From: Thermoplasmata archaeon
GTDB lineage: Archaea > Thermoplasmatota > Thermoplasmata > Lutacidiplasmatales > UBA184
Assembly: GCA_030042955.1 (NCBI GenBank)
Contig: JASHYQ010000028.1
Span: 1 to 5,187 of the forward strand
DNA: 5,187 nt
Direction of reading: 5' to 3'
A program made the translations under genes and the position numbers. The notes under the pieces are model-generated. The model did not search any database. It saw only the letters and a list, made by a program, of their open reading frames with translations, and was not told where the DNA came from. Position 1 is the stretch's first letter. Each line of letters starts with the position of its first letter. Shown here piece after piece: positions 1-3,855 of the stretch.

Positions 1-351
1 AATCAGCGCCCCGATCAGGACTCCCTGTCGAACCTGCAGCGAAGGCAGTGCCAGCAGAGCGACCGCGGCTAGCCCGGCGAGCGCCATCAGCCCCGCGTTG
101 AGACCGTGAAGGTACATCACCACCCAGTAGTAGCTCGGGTACGAGGAGCCGACGCCCGCCCAGAGCGCAGCCGTAGCTTGCGGAGATTTCAAGAATGGGT
201 TGTTGACGGCGAGGCTTCCTATGAAGAAGGCCGTGAACCAAAGGATGAGGAAGTATGCCGCGTTGCGCGCAGTCAGCCAAGGCAGACGGGGGAACAGTTT
301 TTGATCGAAGAAGGAGGGGGGATACGGCACCTTCTCGCCGTCTTCCGTCAT
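1..351 (-). CDS. N-terminal part of a membrane protein, probably haem-copper oxidase subunit I-like (B/ba3 type)
   Basis: The frame is open from an ATG at 351 to the left edge, giving the first 117 residues; the rest is outside the window. After a polar N-terminus (MTEDGEKVPYPPSFF) there is a membrane segment at about 31-48 (AAYFLILWFTAFFIGSL), a loop, a second segment at about 76-101, and the start of a third at about 110. The pattern YFLxLxFxAxxxGSL, then SYYxxxxLHGxNA with His82, resembles the start of Thermus ba3-type cytochrome oxidase subunit I, where the equivalent TM2 histidine binds the low-spin haem. The H-G-L-N-A spacing is one residue shorter than the H-G-V-L-N-A I recall for ba3. 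If correct, this is the oxygen-reducing, proton-pumping core subunit of a terminal oxidase. The catalytic histidines lie outside the window, so another polytopic membrane family remains possible. Third-codon GC is high, supporting coding. No Shine-Dalgarno and no clear TATA box are visible upstream. Confidence 0.72.
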   Translation of the reverse strand, partial: MTEDGEKVPYPPSFFDQKLFPRLPWLTARNAAYFLILWFTAFFIGSLAVNNPFLKSPQATAALWAGVGSSYPSYYWVVMYLHGLNAGLMALAGLAAVALLALPSLQVRQGVLIGALI

Positions 352-398
352 GTTTCGATACTTCAGCTCGGGTGCAAGCTACGCAGGGATTCATGTGT

Positions 399-416
399 GG
401 TCGGTTAGGACCGACC
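399..416. repeat. Perfect 7-bp inverted repeat with 4-base loop
   Basis: GGTCGGT-TAGG-ACCGACC is a perfect 7-bp dyad with a four-base centre. It lies 48-65 bases upstream of the oxidase-like ATG at 351. A second dyad, CCGGCT (415-420) with AGCCGG (431-436), overlaps its right arm by two bases. It could be an operator or a 5'-leader hairpin for the minus-strand gene. Function is inference. Confidence 0.5.
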
Positions 417-661
417 GGCTTCGATCCGTGAGCCGGGGAACAGGTCCGTACGAAGCTCTCCGGCCCCACCGAGGTGTCGACTGGGAAGGGCTTGGCCAAG
501 GAGGGATCGACCGGGGCGGTCCCGCCTCTCCACCAGTATCGCGAAAAGCCCAGCTCGGTAGCGGACCGGCAGAGAACGACGGCCTATCCTGAAACCCATC
601 CAATCCAATCGCGTCGAGTGATGCTCTACCCGCCACGTTCCGTGTGCGGCCACCTTTGACT

Positions 662-691
662 GGTTCGAATCCCTTCAGATTCGGCCGAACC
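662..691. repeat. Bulged hairpin, 10 bp
   Basis: CGAATC (666-671) pairs with GATTCG (678-683) around a six-base loop, and GGTT (662-665) pairs with AACC (688-691) across a four-base bulge (684-687). An alternative register pairs GGTTCG (662-667) with CGAACC (686-691). The left arm contains GGTTCGAATCCC, which looks like a tRNA T-arm, but no tRNA can be folded here. It lies about 125 bases past the VOC stop codon and might be a 3' processing or termination structure, though no T-run follows on either strand. Confidence 0.4.
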
Positions 692-814
692 CATGAGCCC
701 CGAAGCGACGGCGGCTAGGGGGCCAAGGTGCCTCCCCTGTGTGCAAGACTCCTTACACCCTCCTAACGAGACCAACGGGTGCCTTGAGCAGAGCCCAGCG
801 CCTGCCCGGCGGTT

Positions 815-1288
815 TCAGCTTGACCGCCGCCCGCGCCTTAGGTTCCCTTGCAGGCGCCTGACCTGGCCTCGAGTTCCTCTGAAGAGCGTCGTGGCGTCGA
901 CGAAGCAGAGGGGATTGCCTGCCGGGTCCTCGACGTAGAAGGACCGTTCGCCCCACGGACGAACCGCGATCTCCCCCATCGGGCTCGCAGGGTCCCCATG
1001 GAGCAGCTCCGAGGAAAGGCAACCCAATCGACGAGCCCGCCGATGGACCCCTTCAAGATCTTGGGCTGCGAGGTACAGGGCCTCTGCGGGGGCAGACCAG
1101 TCGGCATCGTCTTCGCCGGACCGGTCCAGAAGGCCTAGAATCACGGAGCCGCAGTCGAGATAGATGCGACCCTCCGCAACCCGCCGTCCCTTGACGCGCA
1201 ACAGACGTTCATAGAACCTGCGAGACCTCTCGAGGTCCTTTGCGCCGAGAAGGACCCGGAAAATGCTGGAGGGCCTGGGTCGATCCAT
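815..1288 (-). CDS. VOC (glyoxalase/bleomycin-resistance/dioxygenase fold) family protein
   Basis: This is a 157-residue cytoplasmic protein with the paired beta-alpha-beta-beta-beta layout of the vicinal oxygen chelate superfamily. Module one begins at residues 9-30 (IFRVLLGAKDLERSRRFYER); module two at about 70-90 (EALYLAAQDLEGVHRRARRL) ends in the diagnostic GERSFYVEDPAGNPLCFVD at 113-131. The family includes metal-dependent isomerases, dioxygenases and antibiotic-binding proteins; the substrate cannot be read from the sequence. The usual metal ligands appear to be missing: the first strand has Arg11 near where a His is expected, and the last strand has Cys128 where metalloenzymes carry Glu. 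That points to a divergent or metal-independent member. The tail after about residue 138 is arginine-rich (RRLQGNLRRGRRSS) and looks like a lineage-specific extension. The start is chosen because the fold begins a few residues later and a weak TATA-like element lies about 26 bases upstream. The gene is divergent from the AhpD-like gene. Confidence 0.87.
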   Translation of the reverse strand: MDRPRPSSIFRVLLGAKDLERSRRFYERLLRVKGRRVAEGRIYLDCGSVILGLLDRSGEDDADWSAPAEALYLAAQDLEGVHRRARRLGCLSSELLHGDPASPMGEIAVRPWGERSFYVEDPAGNPLCFVDATTLFRGTRGQVRRLQGNLRRGRRSS

Positions 1289-1310
1289 CTCGCCCAGAGA
1301 GGCCGGGGGC

Positions 1311-1317
1311 CGATAAC
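1311..1317 (-). promoter_or_regulatory. Weak TATA-like element for the VOC gene
   Basis: The minus strand reads GTTATCG here, a short AT-rich island in very GC-rich DNA, centred about 26 bases upstream of the ATG at 1288. This is the distance expected for an archaeal TATA box with transcription starting at or next to the start codon. The match to a TATA consensus is poor. Confidence 0.35.
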
Positions 1318-1438
1318 GCCCGCGGTCGGACCGCCGCCAAACCTCGGACCTCGTCAGCGTCCCCCGGACCCCGCGGGGGAGACCGCTCGACTTGCGCTGA
1401 GGGAACGAGGTCGAGCTCGACGCTGAGCCGCGGGTGGA

Positions 1439-1446
1439 GTATTAAG
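1439..1446 (+). promoter_or_regulatory. TATA box of the AhpD-like gene
   Basis: GTATTAAG is the most AT-rich patch in this region and is centred about 27 bases before the ATG at 1470, as expected for an archaeal TATA box and a leaderless mRNA. No Shine-Dalgarno lies between it and the ATG. A bacterial reading (CTCGAC at 1417-1422, 17-base spacer, TATTAA) cannot be excluded. Confidence 0.55.
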
Positions 1447-1469
1447 TTCCGGGGCCTGAGCCAGTCGTC

Positions 1470-1781
1470 ATGTACGACATGAAGCACCTGAGGCGGCTGA
1501 AGACCATCGAAGCCAACGCGCCGGATGCGATGAAGACGTTCTCGGCGTTCGATCGGGCCGCCCTGGCCGACGGTGCGATTCCCGTGAAGTACAAGGAGCT
1601 CATGGCGTGCGCCGTAGCGTTCACGACGCAGTGCCCGTACTGCATCGAGATCCACTCGAGGAGGGCCCGCGAGGCCGGCGCGTCGGACAGGGAGATGGCC
1701 GAGGTGGTCACCGTGGCGGCTGCCCTGAGGGCGGGTGCGGCCATCATGCACGGAACGCATGCCTTCCCCGACCTTCCCTGA
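1470..1781 (+). CDS. AhpD-like / carboxymuconolactone decarboxylase family protein
   Basis: This is a 103-residue, single-domain, all-helical protein of the AhpD/CMD family. The active-site set is complete: Glu43, then Cys55-Pro-Tyr-Cys58, then His62, with the same spacing (12, 3 and 4 residues) as the Glu118, Cys130, Cys133, His137 relay of mycobacterial AhpD. Family knowledge makes it a cytoplasmic thiol-dependent peroxidase or disulphide reductase; the two cysteines form the redox pair and Glu/His activate them. CIEIHSRRAREAG is the typical helix after the CxxC, and AALRAGAAIMHGTHAF is the usual C-terminal helix. Length fits the small family members. The ATG at 1470 is chosen because a TATA box lies about 27 bases upstream; an in-frame ATG at 1479 is the alternative. 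It is the only plus-strand gene supported here and is divergent from the VOC gene. Physiological substrate and electron donor are unknown. Confidence 0.92.
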   Translation: MYDMKHLRRLKTIEANAPDAMKTFSAFDRAALADGAIPVKYKELMACAVAFTTQCPYCIEIHSRRAREAGASDREMAEVVTVAAALRAGAAIMHGTHAFPDLP

Positions 1782-1813
1782 CGAAGCAGGGACGCAGGAT
1801 AGGGCTCCCGGGC

Positions 1814-1927
1814 TCAGATCCAGAACTCCTCCTCGTGCCGCCTCGCCCCGTGGACCATCTCTCTACGGTCGGGGCGCAGTGGCGGTGGCGGGATGACGCG
1901 CCTCGCCAGGTCGATCCGGTGCCTCAC
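1814..1927 (-). CDS. Possible small ORF, 37 residues, unknown
   Basis: A GTG at 1927 opens a 37-codon frame ending in TGA at 1814-1816, beginning 13 bases after the methyltransferase stop on the same strand. The peptide starts MRHRIDLARRVIPPPPL, is arginine-rich and ends in HEEEFWI. Nearly all third codon positions are G or C, like the real genes here, which is the main argument for it. Against it: GTG start, no ribosome-binding site, no TATA box, no recognised family. It may be a co-transcribed small protein or chance. It does not appear to be a frameshifted tail of the methyltransferase, because that protein ends in a normal family C-terminus and this frame is closed by a stop shortly upstream. 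Confidence 0.25.
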   Translation of the reverse strand: MRHRIDLARRVIPPPPLRPDRREMVHGARRHEEEFWI

Positions 1928-1940
1928 GGTTCGCGGGGAG

Positions 1941-2639
1941 CTAAGGCCGGTCGAGCGCTGGGGGTCGTCGCAGCCGGAGCTCGACTCCTATCCCGGACGT
2001 CTCGACCTCACCGGCACGGAACGGACTTGCGATGGCGAATCCTCGGAGCTGTTCGACTGAATAGGCTCTCCGCCGTAGGGAGCGAAGTGCGTTCCGCGTC
2101 ATCCAGGCGCGGAGGAATCCAAGGTTCATGCTCCATACCTCCTTCCGGATGGCCGCGTCCGTGGCATCCCGTCGCATATCCTGGATGCGGGCCATCCTTC
2201 CGGGCCGGAGGACACGGTACATCTCGTTCACCGCCGCCTGCGGGCGACTGAAGTTCTTGAACGCCGCCTGACAGATGACGAGGTCGAACGAAGCGTCCGG
2301 GAACGGCATCCGAGACGCGTCTCCCTGCCGAACCGAGACGGTGACACCGGCTCGTCGAGCGTTTTCGCCCACGATCTGCACGAACGTGTGACTTATGTCC
2401 AACGCGCTGACCCGGACGCGGCCCAGCCTCGCCATCTCGACGGCGAAGTAGCCCGGTCCGGGTGCGACTTCGAGGACCTCCGCGCCGGGAGGCAGGTCTC
2501 GGGTGGCGAGCTCTGCCTGCTGCCTCCAGTCCGCGATCTGGCTCTCCGTCCCACGGGTCCGAGCGTACCATCGGGCGATGAACCCCTCCATGGCCGCGCC
2601 CCGGTAAGCCTTCGATGTCGGGGGTTCCGAAGCGTTCAT
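1941..2639 (-). CDS. Class I SAM-dependent methyltransferase
   Basis: This is a 232-residue cytoplasmic methyltransferase with a Rossmann-like fold. Motif I is LEVAPGPGYFAVEMA (56-70), the glycine-rich S-adenosylmethionine loop. Asp81 in VSALDIS ends strand 2 and should bind the SAM ribose. GDASRMPFPDASFDLVIC (106-123) covers motifs II-III, and the motif after it (QAAFKNFSRP) is typical of a methyltransferase subfamily frequent in actinobacteria. YRVLRPG (141-147) is the usual post-motif III turn. The N-terminal segment AYRGAAMEGFIARWYAR (11-27) is also characteristic of that subfamily, which is why I keep the ATG at 2639 rather than the internal ATG at residue 17. The C-terminal GIGVELRLRRP (216-226) matches the normal family end, so the gene looks complete. 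Substrate is unknown; small-molecule methylation is likely. No TATA box is evident at -26. It is unlinked to its neighbours except for the doubtful small ORF downstream. Confidence 0.9.
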   Translation of the reverse strand: MNASEPPTSKAYRGAAMEGFIARWYARTRGTESQIADWRQQAELATRDLPPGAEVLEVAPGPGYFAVEMARLGRVRVSALDISHTFVQIVGENARRAGVTVSVRQGDASRMPFPDASFDLVICQAAFKNFSRPQAAVNEMYRVLRPGRMARIQDMRRDATDAAIRKEVWSMNLGFLRAWMTRNALRSLRRRAYSVEQLRGFAIASPFRAGEVETSGIGVELRLRRPPALDRP

Positions 2640-3040
2640 GGTTCCCGTGACACGTCCCGGTGGTCTGGCCGTTTCGTCGCTAGGACGGCACCCTGGGACA
2701 GAGAGACCCGTCGCCGCCCTTAGCTGGAAGTCACCTCCAGCGCCCTCTTCGAGTGTCCGGGAACTGCAGCAGCTCGGTCCCAGCGTCCCTTTGACCGACG
2801 GACGGGCGAGTACACGGCGTCTGCATCGACTCTATCGGATCCGTGCTGGATGCAGCGGTGGCTGCACCGACAGCACGTTGACCCCGTACCCGAGCGGGCA
2901 GGTTCTCGCTCCCAACCCGGTTCACCGCGGGCGCTGACCGCGTTGCCGTCCGTCACTTGGGAAGGTGGGAATCAGCACCCGATCGGTACCCGGCGCCAGC
3001 ACGCGGATGTACGGTCGCTCGAACGCGAACCGTCGAACGT
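2640..3040. other. Spacer with structured DNA and a possible coding remnant
   Basis: These 401 bases separate the methyltransferase start from the two-TM protein stop. I find no gene with a start and stop that I trust. They contain a short dyad GCTGGA/TCCAGC (2723-2741), a strong two-part hairpin (2842-2877), and, on the minus strand from about 3060 to 2922, an open frame without its own start that looks like coding sequence displaced from the upstream gene. The cysteine-containing open frame at 2720-2956 (minus) has unremarkable codon use and is not called. Confidence 0.55.
2842..2877 (+). repeat. Two-part stem-loop with k-turn-like internal loop
   Basis: CGTGCTG (2842-2848) pairs perfectly with CAGCACG (2871-2877), and TGCAGC (2851-2856) with GCTGCA (2861-2866), capped by the tetraloop GGTG. 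That makes 13 Watson-Crick pairs within 36 bases. Read as plus-strand RNA, the internal loop is GA opposite CCGA, which could form tandem sheared G-A pairs next to a two-base bulge, the core of a kink-turn of the kind bound by archaeal L7Ae. The minus-strand transcript would form the stems but not the GA pairs. No T-run follows on either side, so a simple terminator is unlikely. An RNA gene here is inference. Confidence 0.4.
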
Positions 3041-3060
3041 TCAGGGCCAGCGGGACCGTG
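2922..3060 (-). pseudogene. Possible frameshifted C-terminal extension of the two-TM protein
   Basis: Overlapping the last codons of the two-TM protein, another minus-strand frame reads LNVRRFAFERPYIRVL, then APGTDRVLIPTFPSDG, stopping at 2922-2924. Most of its third codon positions are G or C, second positions are A/T-rich as in real genes, and the residue pattern alternates like beta strands. There is no usable start codon at its beginning: the first in-frame GTG is well inside and no ATG is near. A single-base shift near 3041-3060 would join it to the upstream protein, giving two TM helices followed by a soluble tail. This could be a sequencing error, a disrupted gene or chance. Confidence 0.3.
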
Positions 3061-3409
3061 CCTGGACCACCGTACGGAAGAGCCAGCCGCCCGCCACGAG
3101 CAGGAGCCCCACGCCGGTGATGACGAAGAACCCTTCCATCCAACCCCGGTAGGCCGAAAGCGAGACGCCGAACTGCCCTGCCGCGGCAGCGCCGCAAAGG
3201 AAACCGACGAACACGAGCAGCGCTCCGATCCCAACGACGATGACGCCGAGGTCGACCCCGCGAGGGAGGACCACCGGACGTGGGGGAGCGGGGCCCTGGC
3301 CAGGAGTCCACCCGGGAAAGGCACCGGCTTGAGGAACGGCACCCGGTGGTGCCGGTGCCGCCCCCGGGGTTGACGTGTAAGGGGGTCCCTGAGCTGCCGG
3401 AGGCGTCAT
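3041..3409 (-). CDS. Small proline-rich protein with two transmembrane segments, unknown function
   Basis: The protein has 122 residues from the ATG at 3409. Residues 1-48 are low-complexity and rich in Pro, Ala and Gly (MTPPAAQGPPYTSTPG...), probably disordered. Two membrane segments follow, about 53-77 (VDLGVIVVGIGALLVFVGFL...) and 93-111 (GFFVITGVGLLLVAGGWLF), joined by a short loop containing Tyr87 and Arg88; the protein ends RTVVQARSRWP. Such Pro-rich two-TM proteins are common in archaea and actinobacteria without known function; I do not recognise a named family. The start is placed at 3409 because an AATACT box lies about 29 bases upstream; an in-frame ATG at 3430 sits too close to that box. 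The frame stays open upstream to 3574, but that extension looks non-coding. Just past the stop, the next frame looks coding (see 2922-3060), so the true C-terminus may be longer. Confidence 0.7.
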   Translation of the reverse strand: MTPPAAQGPPYTSTPGAAPAPPGAVPQAGAFPGWTPGQGPAPPRPVVLPRGVDLGVIVVGIGALLVFVGFLCGAAAAGQFGVSLSAYRGWMEGFFVITGVGLLLVAGGWLFRTVVQARSRWP

Positions 3410-3432
3410 GGCGTCAGAGGCGCGCAGCATGT

Positions 3433-3446
3433 CAGAGTATTGGAAT
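3433..3446 (-). promoter_or_regulatory. TATA-like element of the two-TM protein gene
   Basis: The minus strand reads ATTCCAATACTCTG, the only AT-rich patch in this neighbourhood. Its AATACT core is centred about 29 bases before the ATG at 3409, close to the spacing of the AhpD-like gene's TATA box, so it would give a very short or absent leader. The match to the TATA consensus is partial. Confidence 0.4.
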
Positions 3447-3507
3447 CTGTCGCTGGACCGGGGGCACCTGCCTTCGGGACGTATCGAGGCGCCACGGGTC
3501 GACCAGG

Positions 3508-3547
3508 CCGACCCATGTGCGGGTGCACCCGTAGCGTTCCGGGTCGG
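3508..3547. repeat. Nested inverted repeats with a 12-bp palindrome
   Basis: CCGACCC (3508-3514) pairs with GGGTCGG (3541-3547), enclosing the perfect palindrome CGGGTGCACCCG (3520-3531). A further GGGTCG at 3496-3501 can pair with CGACCC at 3509-3514, giving a competing fold. The set lies 99-138 bases upstream of the two-TM gene start. It may be a regulatory site or chance in GC-rich DNA. Confidence 0.35.
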
Positions 3548-3623
3548 GGTGGGCACAGCGCCCCCCTGACCCACCGCCGCGTTAGGAGGACCGACGACGT
3601 TCGGCGCCGAGAGCGGCCAGCTG

Positions 3624-3636
3624 GGACGAGTCGTCC
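3624..3636. repeat. 13-base perfect inverted repeat
   Basis: GGACGA-G-TCGTCC is a perfect 6-1-6 dyad, the same geometry as the 6-1-6 dyad at 1322-1334 near the VOC promoter, although the half-sites differ. It is operator-like in shape, but no promoter is visible next to it. Confidence 0.3.
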
Positions 3637-3771
3637 TACCGCGGCCACCGGGCCCTCAGCCACCCCTCGCCCGGCAGTCCGAGGTTGCCCACGCGGGGGA
3701 TTGTTCGCAAAGGGATGCAAGTGGAGTTCGGCGCTTGCGTGGGAGAGCCCCAACGTGGAAGACTGTCGGTG

Positions 3772-3817
3772 CCATGGACCGGTCGCTGGCGGAAACCATG
3801 CACCGGTGGCTGCCGGA
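3772..3817. repeat. Imperfect tandem repeat, two copies, 24-bp period
   Basis: Two 22-base units, CCATGGACCGGTCGCTGGCGGA (first) and its copy at 3796-3817, match at 19 of 22 positions and are separated by two bases. All three differences are G/C swaps. Each contains the ACCGGT palindrome. The period is eight codons, and the plus strand is open across both copies from an ATG at 3774 to a TAG at 3879-3881. Confidence 0.55.
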
Positions 3818-3855
3818 GCGAGTTCAGGGAGCATTTCCGGCCGCGGACCGCGCAG

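Larger units (their letters stand above)
352..814. other. Gene-free spacer with inverted repeats
   Basis: I see no convincing gene in these 463 bases between two minus-strand genes. The open frames on either strand have lower third-position GC than the neighbouring genes (for example, about two thirds in the minus frame at 405-653) and no protein-like pattern. The stretch holds an adjacent pair of inverted repeats at 399-436 and a bulged hairpin at 662-691, listed separately. It must include the 3' end of the VOC gene transcript and the promoter of the oxidase-like gene, but neither a T-rich terminator nor a clear TATA box can be recognised. Confidence 0.6.
1289..1469. promoter_or_regulatory. 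Divergent promoter region between VOC and AhpD-like genes
   Basis: These 181 bases separate two start codons pointing away from each other, and each has a TATA-like element at the spacing expected for leaderless archaeal transcription. Between the two boxes lie a 13-base inverted repeat GCGGTCGGACCGC (1322-1334), a dyad TCCCCC/GGGGGA (1360-1365 with 1375-1380), a perfect 12-bp palindrome GTCGAGCTCGAC (1410-1421), and two copies of CGCTGAG (1395-1401 and 1421-1427), 26 bases apart and flanking that palindrome. Regulation of both genes by a shared dimeric factor is an inference. Confidence 0.6.
3410..3855. other. Gene-free spacer with palindromes and a tandem repeat
   Basis: These 446 bases separate the start of the two-TM gene from the stop of the MFS gene on the same strand. 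Open frames here (for example plus 3440-3928) are Gly/Pro/Arg-rich and not protein-like. The left end carries the two-TM gene promoter; the rest holds inverted repeats at 3508-3547 and 3624-3636 and a 24-bp tandem repeat at 3772-3817. No terminator is evident after the MFS gene. Confidence 0.6.

Noticed and set aside
405..653. Minus-strand open frame in the left spacer (82 codons)
   Set aside because: Third-position GC is about two thirds, well below the neighbouring genes; a GTG start, no promoter and no recognisable pattern.
600..692. Possible tRNA gene, from GGTTCGAATCCC and an upstream GCTCTACC
   Set aside because: The bases beside the T-loop do not form a 5-bp T-stem, the D-arm-like motif is in the opposite orientation, and no acceptor stem pairs.
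1209..1760. Minus-strand open frame of 183 codons
   Set aside because: It lies antisense to the AhpD-like gene, spans the divergent promoter and overlaps the VOC start; its length comes from a shortage of stop codons in GC-rich DNA.
1607..2251. Plus-strand open frame of 214 codons
   Set aside because: It overlaps the AhpD-like gene in another frame and then runs antisense to the methyltransferase; the translation is Arg/Gly/Pro-rich with no recognisable domain.
2731..2738. Perfect Shine-Dalgarno GGAGGTGA on the minus strand
   Set aside because: No start codon follows at a useful distance, and a TAA lies shortly downstream; it is part of a short dyad and probably chance.
2720..2956. Minus-strand frame with a CCRCSHRC cluster, resembling a small zinc-binding protein
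   Set aside because: Codon use is random-like, the cysteine spacing fits no zinc finger I know, and it overlaps the better coding-like frame at 2922-3060.
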